64,000 nucleotides of DNA from Oscillospiraceae bacterium (lineage in GTDB: Bacteria > Bacillota > Clostridia > Oscillospirales > Ruminococcaceae), in assembly GCA_009778065.1 (NCBI GenBank), contig WRKM01000010.1, positions 26,023 through 90,022 of the forward strand. Reading direction: 5' to 3'. Shown in pieces: positions 18,731 through 28,600 of this stretch (position 1 is its first letter; each line of letters starts with the position of its first letter). Below the pieces are notes generated by a model. The model was given only the letters and a program-made list of their open reading frames with translations. It had not been told where the DNA came from and made no database searches. Made by a program: the position numbers and the translations under genes.

Positions 18731-18740
18731 ATAAACAAAA

Positions 18741-18761
18741 ACAGGGGTGAAAAACCCCTGT
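18741..18761 (-). terminator. Hairpin ACAGGGGT/ACCCCTGT between two rightward genes
   Basis: A perfect 8-bp stem with a 5-base loop. Only the leftward reading is followed by a T-rich run (TTTTGTTTATTT), so it would stop leftward transcription; rightward it lacks a T tract and would be at most an attenuator between the dockerin gene and the next gene. Confidence 0.45.
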
Positions 18762-18785
18762 AGTCAACTGAAAGAGGCAATAAAA

Positions 18786-19901
18786 ATGAACAATCATGTT
18801 TTCTTCCCTGATTATAAAAACAGTATTTTAGGAATACCGAACTCTATACTTTCCTATTACGGCGCGAAAACTCATCATGCAACTTTACCCGTATTAGATG
18901 AAAAGCTGTCGAAAGGCTACAGAAACATAGTCTTGCTTGTTTTAGACGGAATGGGGGTTGACATATTAAATACTCACTTTAAAGACGGATTCCTTGCAGA
19001 AAACTGTGTAGCTGAATTAAGCTCTGTTTACCCGTGTACCACGACTTCTGCTTTGACTACTCTTGAAAGCGGATTGACGCCTATTGAACATGGTTGGTTG
19101 GGATGGTCATCATATTTTAAAGAGGTTGACGAATGTGTTGATTTGTTCACGGGCAATATCAGCGGAACCGAACGAGCGTCGAAAAATTCCGGTATCGCAT
19201 GGCAGGTTCTCGCATACAAAAATTTGTTTGAGCAGGTCAAAGAAGCTGATTCATCTGTTGAGTGCTGTCGTGTTTCGTCTTTTGGCGAGTATAAAACCAA
19301 GACCAACGAAGAGGTTTGTAATCACATCGAAAAGCTATGTCAAAAAGACGGACGAAAATATATATATGCTTATCATTTTCATCCGGACAGGGATATTCAT
19401 AAATACGGTCGCAACGATGAGCGGGTTAAAGCCGATATTGTATTATTTGACAGACAAATCGAACATCTTTCCCGAAAATTAACCGACACGTTACTTATCG
19501 TTACGGCTGACCACGGATTAACCGATTCGGAGGAACTCTTAATCGAGAATTTTCCCGAAATCGGAGAATGTCTTGCTAAAAGATTATGCCGTGAAGCCCG
19601 CAGTATTTCTTTCTTTATTAAACCGGAATTTATGGATATTTTCCCAAAAAGATGGGAATCGGAATTCGGTAACGATTTTATACTGATGACAGGACAGGAA
19701 GCGTTGGAAAAAGGGTTTTTCGGGAGCGGAAAACCTCATAATCGTGTAAAGGATTTGATTGGTGATTATGTAGCGATAGCAACAGGAACACGTTCACTAC
19801 GCTCACGCAACGAAAAAGGCGAAGCGAAAAATTTTAAAGCCGACCACGCAGGACTACGGCGCGAGGAAATGATTGTGCCGTTAATTTTGATTGAGAGATG
19901 A
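18786..19901 (+). CDS. Alkaline phosphatase superfamily enzyme (nucleotide pyrophosphatase/phosphodiesterase-like)
   Basis: The 371-residue protein has no signal peptide and carries the type I phosphodiesterase/NPP pattern: metal-binding VLLVLDGMGVDIL (about 45), the nucleophile region PCTTTSALTTLESG (about 83) with its threonine, an HFHPDRDIH segment (about 198), IVTADHGLTD (about 238) and the late AKNFKADHAGLR (about 354). These suggest hydrolysis of phosphodiester or phosphate monoester bonds with two metals. ATG 18786 is preceded by AGAGG; a GTG at 18747 lies inside a hairpin and was rejected. Exact substrate unknown. Confidence 0.8.
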   Translation: MNNHVFFPDYKNSILGIPNSILSYYGAKTHHATLPVLDEKLSKGYRNIVLLVLDGMGVDILNTHFKDGFLAENCVAELSSVYPCTTTSALTTLESGLTPIEHGWLGWSSYFKEVDECVDLFTGNISGTERASKNSGIAWQVLAYKNLFEQVKEADSSVECCRVSSFGEYKTKTNEEVCNHIEKLCQKDGRKYIYAYHFHPDRDIHKYGRNDERVKADIVLFDRQIEHLSRKLTDTLLIVTADHGLTDSEELLIENFPEIGECLAKRLCREARSISFFIKPEFMDIFPKRWESEFGNDFILMTGQEALEKGFFGSGKPHNRVKDLIGDYVAIATGTRSLRSRNEKGEAKNFKADHAGLRREEMIVPLILIER

Positions 19902-19962
19902 AAATTAATTGACTTTCGTGGGGGTGCGGATAAAATTTATATAATGTGAGGCAAGTGATTGT

Positions 19963-20490
19963 ATGGAGAATAAGTTGCCGATAAGGAAGAAGATAAGACT
20001 GACCGGGTATGATTACTCACAAGAGGGGTATTACCATATTACGATATGCGTTAAAAACGGACACGAGATGTTAGCACAAATAATTGTAGGGGACGCCGCC
20101 CACGGCGTCCCGTGTGTAGAATTGACCGATATAGGCAGAGTTGTAGAGCATTATATTGAAAATATAAATATAGTTTATGGCGATGAAGTAAAATTAGATA
20201 AATATGTAATTATGCCAAACCATATTCATATGATAATCGTGTTAAATAATAGCGGGACGCCGTGGGCGGCGTCCCCTACAAAAGCGAAAATTCCCAAAGT
20301 CATCAATTCGCTTAAAACATTGGTAACGAAAAAAATCGGGTTTTCAATTTGGCATCGGTCGTATAATGACCGTATCGTGCGGAGCGAACAGGCATATCGC
20401 AATATTTGGCAGTACATAGAAGAAAATCCGATGAAATGGCAAGTAGACAAATATTATACCAAACAAGAAGAAATTATATACGGAGAATAA
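19963..20490 (+). CDS. REP-associated tyrosine transposase (RAYT, IS200-like Y1)
   Basis: 175 residues with the Y1_Tnp/TnpA_REP layout: an N-terminal IRLTGYDYSQEGYYHITICV, the HUH metal-binding motif PNHIHMIIV (about 86-94), and C-terminal YRNIWQYIEENPMKW with candidate catalytic tyrosines. Such enzymes nick single-stranded DNA at REP palindromes. The frame contains two in-frame 27-bp REP-like palindromes (20086-20112 and 20253-20279), encoding VGDAAHGVP and SGTPWAASP, in apparent loop positions. The frame is intact. The start has GAGGC upstream. A possible promoter (TTGACT, TAAAAT, 16 bp) precedes it. Confidence 0.85.
   Translation: MENKLPIRKKIRLTGYDYSQEGYYHITICVKNGHEMLAQIIVGDAAHGVPCVELTDIGRVVEHYIENINIVYGDEVKLDKYVIMPNHIHMIIVLNNSGTPWAASPTKAKIPKVINSLKTLVTKKIGFSIWHRSYNDRIVRSEQAYRNIWQYIEENPMKWQVDKYYTKQEEIIYGE
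20086..20112 (+). repeat. REP-like palindrome, copy A, inside the RAYT gene
   Basis: Begins GTAGGGGACG; 9-bp perfect stem GGGACGCCG/CGGCGTCCC (20090-20098 with 20103-20111), 4-base loop. Its 27 bases are the exact reverse complement of copy B. Confidence 0.85.
20253..20279 (-). repeat. REP-like palindrome, copy B, inside the RAYT gene
   Basis: Exact reverse complement of copy A, 167 bases downstream; stem 20254-20262 with 20267-20275, ends CGTCCCCTAC. It keeps the reading frame open. Confidence 0.85.
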
Positions 20491-20521
20491 CGATAAAACA
20501 TTTATAAAAACTAACACAGCA

Positions 20522-20555
20522 TTGACGACAGGGGGTGGAAGTTCCCTGTCGTCAA
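20522..20555. terminator. Convergent hairpin after the RAYT gene
   Basis: A perfect 12-bp stem TTGACGACAGGG/CCCTGTCGTCAA with a 10-base loop lies between two converging genes. T-runs on either side are weak, so it could be a bidirectional terminator or another type of palindromic repeat. Confidence 0.5.
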
Positions 20556-20614
20556 AGTGTTTAAAAGATGTTCATTAATACAATAAATATGTTTGTATTC
20601 GTGAAATGTTCTGT

Positions 20615-23434
20615 TTAATCGTCAATATATGTCCTGCTGTCATAGATGAACGAACCATTGATTATATCGCCCTGTCCCGAAGCCATCCCGAATCTCTTCA
20701 GCCCGTATGCACCCGTAACGTCCGGTAAAACTTTTTCCTCTTCCAAAGCCTGTGAGAAAACAAACACAGCGTTAATCTTTATCGTTTTGGCGTTATCTAT
20801 GAACTCCGACCAGTCGGCGTTTTTGTTGCAATATCCGCCAATCCGCATTTGTACACCCTTCCCTGTGTCGGGCTTCTCAACATATGTATAATCGTCTCCG
20901 CTTTTTTGAACGTAGTAATCGGCAGGCTCAAGCACAAATCTCATCGTCTGCTGTATACTGCTGACAGGGTAGCCCAATCCCGAACCGACAAACGGCTTAT
21001 CTTGAGTGTTTACGGCTTCCTTTGAGCCTTCAATCGTCAGAAAAACATTATTGTTTGCGCCGACATTCACGTTCGTCTTATCCGTCAGTGCGACAGCATC
21101 GCCTGTCAGCGTAAACTTAACATCAAGCGTGACATCCATAGCACTGTTATTGATTGCCGTGGGGACAGCGTCACTTACGGGCAGAATCCCCCCTGCATAG
21201 GCTTTGAGTTCTTCTGTATCTATGCTCTCGCCGGGTTTCAATCCGCGTACCAAGCCCTGCGGGTCAAGTATAAAATCCCATGCCTTGCTTGTGGGAAGCT
21301 CCACCCTGTAGATTTTTGTATCTACCCATAACACCGTGCCTTCCCCGTATATTATAGGGGAACCGCTGTTGTTATTGTTATTATTGTTACCGTTATTATT
21401 ATCGCCGTCACCGTCACCGTCGCCATCGCCATCACCATCACCGCCATTGCCGGGGTTTCCCGGGTCTGCGGCATCGGGATGTATAAAGTCTGAATAGCGG
21501 AACGAAATGGCAGTGCCTGTCGTCTGTAACGTGCTAAGCGAGGACACAGGCGTAGTCACGTTTTCAAACAACGTCACAGCCATGAGATAAGCGGTAGCAA
21601 CGTCACCCGTTTCTATACTGTTAACTCCTGCTTTGAGCGGCACAATATCTGCACCTAAAGCGGACGAACCCGCCGGAGAAAAATGAAATATATTAGGGTT
21701 CGCCGGGTTAAAGGAAATCGGTGTCCCCTTCGGTATGGCTATGTAATATCTGCCTTTCGCACTTTCGGGTATGTATATATGCAGATGCTTGTTGCCGGCG
21801 GGGTTTGAATTAGATAAGCTGTAAAACATTTCATGTGATGCGCCGCCGCTAATTGGCGAGCCGTAGCCGTTCATGGTAATGTTCCCCACTCCCTGTAACC
21901 CCGGAAAAGCGGTGAGTCCCTGTAGGTTCGGGATGGGAGAAGATGTGTCCCCGTCCCTTGTCAAAAGAGCGCCCCTGCCCATTACGGGGCGTATACCCCA
22001 CAGATTCCACGGATTATCTGTGCTTTGTAAAAGCTTTTCGGTCTGGACGACCTGACTGCCCAATACTTTACCGCCGTCTGCCGCAAAGGTCTCCATGAAC
22101 ACATAATATGTATTTTCAAAAGCATCGGCGGGGGAAAGAGATGTACCGAGTACGCTGTTATAAGCCGCACCGACATATTGGTTTATTGCGGTACGTCCGC
22201 TTATGTAGCTTTGTTTCTGTGCATAAGTGCCATACGATGACATTGAACTCGCAAAATAGGCGTACATGCCCCGCGCATAGGTTCCGTTCGTCTTTTTGTG
22301 CATCATCGCGGAGTGAAGATAGCCCATACCGTAGTTTTTACTGCTGTTATTAAAGTTAAAAAGGTCGCCCGCAACGCTTCCGTTTTGGTAGGAGTTGCCC
22401 GCCGCCCCTATAACCCTTCCGCTACTGATTACTTCTGAGCCTGATTGAACATAATACATATCGGCAAGACCGCTCAAAGCCTCATTAAGCCATGAATAAA
22501 CATTCGGTAAGCCATAAGCACCGAGGTGCATGAAGAAAAGCATATGCTGAAACTCATGCGCCAAAGTACCGTTAAATTGTAATTTTTGGCTCGCATCACC
22601 TATCAGCAATGAGTAACCTTGGGTTCTTCCTATATCAACATGGAACACATCAATGGGGTGAACATTTTGAGAGCCGCTTGTACGGGGGACGGCGCGGACG
22701 TTCCGCATATCACCGTTCGTAAAGTATCCCGCAGTATACCCCGCGCTGTTCGTACCATCGTTAGCAATATCATAAAGCAGGATATTGACCTTTCCGTCCT
22801 GTCCGAAGTCCCCGACATTGCTTATATCACTGTAGTTTGTGCTGAAGAAGACGCCCGTATGTGCCGCAAAGCCTGTAGTCGGGTGGGTCATTCGCGCATA
22901 AATCCCGTCAAAGTCTTGTGCTATTCCATTAAAATTAATACCCGCGCCTGCGGTCAAGGTGCAGTTGGCATTACATGCACTGCCCGTTTGAGCATGAAAA
23001 TCCGCATCATCAAGAATCCATACATTAGTATTTGTACCCTGAGCCTTCAGATGCCCTAATACGGCACGTTGCGTCCCGCTACTGTTGATTTCAACTGAGA
23101 AATATCTCTCATCGTTAGTACCCATGCTGAAAGGACCTGATTCCTGCCCGACTACAGCCGCCGCAGGTGCAAAAAGAGACGTGACGAGCGGAACGGATTC
23201 ATAGGGCTTATGTACGGCTCCCCCATCGTCAATGATTAAGGTAGTAAGCGCGAGTTCAAAACCATCGTCAAAGAAAGACTCCCTAAAATCATCGAGGGGG
23301 TCAATAAATAATGCAGTATCGCCGTCAACCGCCTCGAACGCCGCCACAAAAGCCATATAGGGTGCGAAAATCACACTTATCGCGATGACTCCGCCCAATA
23401 AAGCCGTAAATCTCTTAAATATTTTTGTTTTCAT
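20615..23434 (-). CDS. Secreted zinc metalloprotease, M30 (hyicolysin)-like
   Basis: 939 residues with a signal peptide (about 1-33). The zinc site GTLAHEFQHMLFF (HExxH, about residue 293) is followed by WLNEALSGLADMYYV (about 312), the layout of peptidase family M30. A glycine/aspartate/asparagine linker (DGDGDGDGDGD then NNNGNNN, about 675-705) separates the protease from a beta-rich C-terminal region (about 710-939) of unknown role. The catalytic part is about 250-550. ATG 23434 follows TAAGGA; the frame to 23482 has no ribosome site. No dockerin is present, unlike its neighbours. Likely exported and acting on external protein. Confidence 0.75.
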   Translation of the reverse strand: MKTKIFKRFTALLGGVIAISVIFAPYMAFVAAFEAVDGDTALFIDPLDDFRESFFDDGFELALTTLIIDDGGAVHKPYESVPLVTSLFAPAAAVVGQESGPFSMGTNDERYFSVEINSSGTQRAVLGHLKAQGTNTNVWILDDADFHAQTGSACNANCTLTAGAGINFNGIAQDFDGIYARMTHPTTGFAAHTGVFFSTNYSDISNVGDFGQDGKVNILLYDIANDGTNSAGYTAGYFTNGDMRNVRAVPRTSGSQNVHPIDVFHVDIGRTQGYSLLIGDASQKLQFNGTLAHEFQHMLFFMHLGAYGLPNVYSWLNEALSGLADMYYVQSGSEVISSGRVIGAAGNSYQNGSVAGDLFNFNNSSKNYGMGYLHSAMMHKKTNGTYARGMYAYFASSMSSYGTYAQKQSYISGRTAINQYVGAAYNSVLGTSLSPADAFENTYYVFMETFAADGGKVLGSQVVQTEKLLQSTDNPWNLWGIRPVMGRGALLTRDGDTSSPIPNLQGLTAFPGLQGVGNITMNGYGSPISGGASHEMFYSLSNSNPAGNKHLHIYIPESAKGRYYIAIPKGTPISFNPANPNIFHFSPAGSSALGADIVPLKAGVNSIETGDVATAYLMAVTLFENVTTPVSSLSTLQTTGTAISFRYSDFIHPDAADPGNPGNGGDGDGDGDGDGDGDNNNGNNNNNNNSGSPIIYGEGTVLWVDTKIYRVELPTSKAWDFILDPQGLVRGLKPGESIDTEELKAYAGGILPVSDAVPTAINNSAMDVTLDVKFTLTGDAVALTDKTNVNVGANNNVFLTIEGSKEAVNTQDKPFVGSGLGYPVSSIQQTMRFVLEPADYYVQKSGDDYTYVEKPDTGKGVQMRIGGYCNKNADWSEFIDNAKTIKINAVFVFSQALEEEKVLPDVTGAYGLKRFGMASGQGDIINGSFIYDSRTYIDD

Positions 23435-23590
23435 TTTAATTAATTCCTTATTTCTTCTGCCTTTTGTATCAATTATCGGCAAATTTTATGAAAAATTCAG
23501 TTTCTGTTCATTTAATTATAATACATATTTGCAATAAATGCAAATTAAAATTTGTTAACTTTACATTTTTCGATAAGATTTTCCTACTAC

Positions 23591-23619
23591 TTGAATTTAT
23601 TAAAACTTTATGTTATACT
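23591..23619 (+). promoter_or_regulatory. Promoter of the second B-repeat dockerin gene
   Basis: TTGAAT (23591-23596), 17-bp spacer, TATACT (23614-23619), 52 bases before the ATG. Confidence 0.65.
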
Positions 23620-23671
23620 ATATGTGGATTAGTATATGAGTTTATTTTATAGTGAAAACAGGAGAATTAAA

Positions 23672-25621
23672 ATGAAAAGAGCTGTAAAAAAGGTTTTATC
23701 AATAACGCTCGCGGTCTGTATGGCTTTAGGGTTCGCAATCATCCCCGCCAACGGACTTCAGCAGGGTCCGTACAAAATAATCTTTAACGGAAACGGCGAT
23801 GATAACTGGTCGCTCGAAATGCAGAAGGAACATGACGTACCGATGTTCTTGCCTACCCAAATGCCCCAAAGAGACGGTTTTGTGTTTCTCGGATGGGCGT
23901 TGGCGGCGGGGGCTACAGAGCCGAACTACAAAATCGAAGACATACAGACAGCCGCGCTTCGGGGTGTTCGCCTGTTCACGGATAACGCCAATATAACATT
24001 GTATGCGGTCTGGCGTTCGATTACCTATACCGTGACATATAACGCAAACGGCGGCACGGGTATACCTATTCAACAAACAAAACGCCAAAACGAACCATTA
24101 CAGCTAAGCGGTATGAAACCCACGAGGGTAGGCTTTGAATTTATCGGTTGGGGTATCGCGGGTAATGCGACTGTAGTATCTTATCAGCCCAGCGACTATT
24201 ATTTCGCTAATGCGAGTACAACGCTTTTTGCGATGTGGCGACCGTTATATACCGTTACATTTAACCCGAACGGCGGCTCTGTCACGCCGCTGACAGCCAC
24301 AACGGGAATGAACGGTATATACACGCTCTCTACCTTTCCTGTTCCGCTCAGGGCAAATCATACGTTTTTAGGTTGGTTCTCGGCGGCGACAGGCGGTACA
24401 GAGGTCACGGCTGTTACCATATTCACGACTAACACTACAATCTTCGCACAGTGGGCGGGAATCTATACCGTTTCGTTTAACGTAAACGGCGGCACGGCTT
24501 TAAACCCCTCCTCGGCACAAACGATGACCGATGGCAGACTTGCCTCATTGCCCGTCCCTACCAGAGTCGGCTACACCTTTATCGGATGGTTTTCGGCGGC
24601 GACAGGCGGAACGGAGGTGACAGCAAACACCGTATTTTCCGCGAACACCACTATTTTTGCACGTTGGACGGACGGTCATACCATTACGTTTAACCCGAAC
24701 GGCGGTACAGTCACCCCCACATGGACGGTCACTGCGACAAGCGGTAAACCCGAATCCCTACCCACACCGACACGGAGCGGCTATAGCTTTGCCGGGTGGT
24801 TCACGGCGGCAACAGGCGGTACAGAGGTCACGACTGATACAATAATAAGCGCAGACACCGTATTATTCGCGCAGTGGTCGCTTTTTGTTCGGGCTAATTC
24901 CTCCGTAGACAGCAGAGCGGCAGACATAGCGGAAGCGGCGGCGAGGGATAACGGCTCTGTGGTCACGGTGGTGATGGCACCGGGTTCGACGTCGATTTCT
25001 AAAGAGATTCTCGCTGTAATTATGGGTAAAGACGTAATATTGGAATTAGATTTCGGTAATAACGGCAGACTTGAGGTTAACGGAAGAGGGATTGTAGGCG
25101 TGGACGGCAGTGAAGACCTTAACCTGTCACTGCAATACCTGTCATCCACGAATACCATGATACCGGGCTATAGTATTCCTAAAAGCGCGATTGATGCGAT
25201 TAGTCTGCCTATTCATCAGGTTAAAGTGGGAATAAAAAGCACAGAGGCGCGGGGTACTCTTCTGACTGTGCATCCGGGCAGAAATTATGCGGGCATGAAC
25301 GCGCTGCTCTGCATTTATGATGCGGCGGCGGGTAGGTTCGAGGTAATTTCGGCAAACGAAATCGACTCATACGGAAGTGCGAGCGTTGTTTTAAACAAGA
25401 CGGGCGACTATATCATAATGATACGGCATACAGGGGACGTAACAGGTACGGGTAACGTAACGGCAAATGATGCACTCGAAATACTGAAAGCTGTCACAGG
25501 CCGCACTACTTTAAGCGTGATTCAAACCTACGTAGCCAACTCCAGACGCGACGGTACAATCACCGCAAGCGATGCTTTAGATATATTAAAATTCGTGGCG
25601 GGACTGAGCGAAAGTATTTGA
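23672..25621 (+). CDS. Secreted protein with five InlB B-repeats and dockerin-like end
   Basis: 649 residues: signal peptide (about 1-28), five Listeria-Bacteroides repeats (about 33-115, 118-190, 192-263, 265-335, 338-410; e.g. YTVTFNPNGG, FLGWFSAATGGTEV, TIFAQW), the shared pre-dockerin module (about 412-586) and a dockerin-like pair (GDVTGTGNVTANDALEIL, SRRDGTITASDALDILK). Repeats three to five are close copies at DNA level. ATG 23672 was chosen because CAGGAG lies 9 bases before it; the frame from 23636 lacks a site. It resembles the 578-residue protein upstream and is probably a duplicate; likely surface-bound. Confidence 0.82.
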   Translation: MKRAVKKVLSITLAVCMALGFAIIPANGLQQGPYKIIFNGNGDDNWSLEMQKEHDVPMFLPTQMPQRDGFVFLGWALAAGATEPNYKIEDIQTAALRGVRLFTDNANITLYAVWRSITYTVTYNANGGTGIPIQQTKRQNEPLQLSGMKPTRVGFEFIGWGIAGNATVVSYQPSDYYFANASTTLFAMWRPLYTVTFNPNGGSVTPLTATTGMNGIYTLSTFPVPLRANHTFLGWFSAATGGTEVTAVTIFTTNTTIFAQWAGIYTVSFNVNGGTALNPSSAQTMTDGRLASLPVPTRVGYTFIGWFSAATGGTEVTANTVFSANTTIFARWTDGHTITFNPNGGTVTPTWTVTATSGKPESLPTPTRSGYSFAGWFTAATGGTEVTTDTIISADTVLFAQWSLFVRANSSVDSRAADIAEAAARDNGSVVTVVMAPGSTSISKEILAVIMGKDVILELDFGNNGRLEVNGRGIVGVDGSEDLNLSLQYLSSTNTMIPGYSIPKSAIDAISLPIHQVKVGIKSTEARGTLLTVHPGRNYAGMNALLCIYDAAAGRFEVISANEIDSYGSASVVLNKTGDYIIMIRHTGDVTGTGNVTANDALEILKAVTGRTTLSVIQTYVANSRRDGTITASDALDILKFVAGLSESI

Positions 25622-25638
25622 TGTTGTGTGTAATTTAA

Positions 25639-25672
25639 AAGGGTCGCCGATTTGTTCGGCGACCCTTCTTTT
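25639..25672. terminator. Bidirectional terminator between convergent dockerin genes
   Basis: A perfect 12-bp stem AAGGGTCGCCGA/TCGGCGACCCTT with a 5-base loop is followed rightward by CTTTT and leftward by TTAAATT. It lies 18 bases after one stop codon and 10 bases from the other. Confidence 0.9.
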
Positions 25673-25681
25673 GCGGTGTTT

Positions 25682-28600
25682 TTAGATACTGTCTGTTATA
25701 CCTACTACGAATTTGAGGATTGCGAGGGCGTCCGCCGCAGTTATCGTTCCGTCTCGCCTTGAACTTGCTACATACTTTTGAAGCGGGTCAAGCTCAATTT
25801 CGCCTGTGAGAGCTTTGAGAAGTTCGAGTGCGTCCGTTGATTCGACCCTGCCGCTTCCCGTTATGTCGCCTGTCTGCCTGATAATTACTATATAGTCGCC
25901 TGCGCGGGTTACGTTTAATCCCGCTTCGCCGTTCGCGCCTACCGTGGAGCTTGTGACTATCTCGAACTGACCTGTCGTTTCATTGTATCTCAGGAGAATG
26001 GCGTTTTGTCCTGCCAATCTCGCTCCCGCTCTTATGATTTGTCTGCCGGGTGTGCCGACGCTGAGTTGGAAGACGGGGAGAGTTCCGGCGATTTCTTGAA
26101 TCGCGTCTATCGGAATGTCTACTATAACATCGCTCAGTCCCGATTCGATTTTATTTTCGGCGGGTTCCGCACCCCTATTTCTTCCGGAACGTATAGGCAT
26201 AGGACTCGGATTATTGTCTTCTTGACTTCTTCCCGGACTGCCGCTGATGACGCTTACAGTCGCGATTGCGGAAATGACGGAATCTAATCCGGACGCGCTT
26301 ACCGTTACGAAGTAGTAGTATGAACCAACCGTCAGTTCTGTGGGAATGTTAAATGTCGGGCTGTCATCGCCTACAGGACTCGCATCGTCTCTGCTTGCCG
26401 AAGAAGAGGTCATGTACCACTGATAAGATAGCTCCCCTACTTCTTCTTCTTTTTCGCCTCCGCCTGCGGGATATTTACCGAGGTTCGTAAAGTTGTAAGA
26501 AATGCTCGTGATTTCAAAGTCAAAGGATATTTCGCCTGCCGCCCATGAACTTCCCAAGTTTATTACTCCGGGCGTCCATCTGTTCGGGAATAACGTATAC
26601 CACTCGGGAGCAGGATTGTATCTGAAGGTGTACGAGCCGTTTTGAGTCGTACCGCCATTGACAGAATACTCGTATTCTACCGTGATTGTGTCGCCTCTTA
26701 CGAACTGCGGTTGAAGCGGTCCGTATGTGAAAGCTTCCGATAATGGGAACTCGAACGAGAACGAGCCGGATGTATAGTTTGCCATACTCGTATCCCAAGT
26801 GGCTGTAAAGTTAGTGACTCCCTCTGACATCGGGCTTGAATCACCGCTTATAGATACCCACCACGGGTCTTCAGAAAGGTCTGCGAAGAACTGACCCTCT
26901 ATATCGGTTATACCTAAAACTGTCGGACCTTCATCATCGGTTGAACCTGATGCCGAATCACTTCCTGATTCGCCGGGGTCTGCAAATAACGAATCATTTA
27001 CCGATGTATCGCCCACGATTTGCGCGACTACTGAAAGAGACTGATTTATACTGCCTTCGGTAACGATTATGCTTTGCGGTTGTGTGACGATACGGATGCC
27101 GGAGTCTTCGGGGTCGTCTTCGGGGTCTTCGGGACCGACGTCGTCGCCCATACGCAGATAAGCTTTTATGACATAGAGTCCGTTCCAACCGTCTGTGTTA
27201 TTATTGGTCACGATGAGACCCTTACTAACTGTCGCCATACTCCATAATTCATAGCCATCGAGCATTGTGAGGTCGATAGTAAGCGTATTATTAATATCAT
27301 CGAAATGCCCTATGACGTTTGCCGCGTCTGTCTGCTTCCAACCATCGAGGTCGCTCATTAATACCATTGTCGGTATAGCGGCGGGGCGAGCGGCGTACTC
27401 AAATACTAAATGGGTCGCCTGACTGAACATATCAATGGGAACAGGGCTATGCGTGGGTGTTCCGTTTTCGCCTGTGGCTCTGTTTTCAGTACCCCAACCC
27501 TGCTGTCTTCTCGTCTGACCTGCCGCAATATTCGGCGGGAGGGGCAGAACGTACACGTTTGACGGTGTTTTGAAGTTAGGAGCAGACATATCGCCGATAC
27601 GCTCTAAGGTCAGAATATCTAAGTCCGCGCCGTCTGCGTTATAGTTTATGATTGCACCGGAGCCCGACCCTGACGCGCCTACGCCGTCATTTATAAACAG
27701 CAGTTCAATTATATACTTACCTTCGGGCAGGTACACAAGGTTTTCAGCGGTAATCATCGGTGAAGAAGCCCAGCCGCCTGTTCCGTGTCCCGCAGGAACG
27801 ATAAACTTAGTCAAGTCGTTGTACGCTGTGTCTCTTACGCGGATTTCCATAGCGGATGAATTATTGTTAATCGCGCCTAATTTCAATTCGTAGCCGCCTG
27901 CCTGTGCCACGTTGAGTTCGTAGCGAATCCATTCTCCGGCATGGGTTTTCGTGATGTGTCCGGGTATACCGCCGTAGCTTGCGCGACCTCCCGCACCGTT
28001 AGCGGGACCGTATACGGGTTCTGTACGAGGACCGCCGTAGCCGCCGTTTTCGGTAAACAGATACGCTCCTTCAATAAAGCCTGCGGCGAAGTGGTTCTTC
28101 GTGTGGTGAGCGAAATAGTCTCTGACTATATATCCGTCGCCCTCCCAGTGGGTGTTAAACATTAAACTGTCTTCCATCCAGTCTAACAGACCCATTGTAT
28201 ATACGCCCGAGGAAGGAATGTTATGTATGTCAGTCCAGGGACGAGGCGTATCACTCACAAGGGACAGGAAGTAGATATACGCGGTATCTAACTCGCCTTT
28301 TATAGTGTCGATTTGCGTTTGGGTAGAGAGTCTCACATCATTTACGTCTATGGCTCTGTTTAATACTTCGCGCAGAGTAGCTATTGAGCCGCGCGGGTAC
28401 TGACCCGCCCACAACCCTTCTGTCGCGGTAGAAAGTGTGCCTAAAACTTGATTGATTAGTGCATCTAACGCTACCTTATCCGTTTCGGGGTCGAGAGCGT
28501 AATATGCGTCATAAAGCGCGACATACAAGTCATGAGCAGTCGCCGCAGTCGCACCGGAGGCGGCGGTTATAGCACTTTGGAACGCCGACCATGTAGAGTC

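Noticed and set aside
18747..18785. GTG-initiated extension of the phosphatase-like gene
   Set aside because: The GTG lies inside a hairpin and has no Shine-Dalgarno; the ATG at 18786 has one.
21373..21463. Short GATGGC/GGTGAC-type repeats in the metalloprotease gene as a phase-variable tract
   Set aside because: Units are 6 bp and in frame, encoding a DG/N linker; copy changes would only alter linker length.
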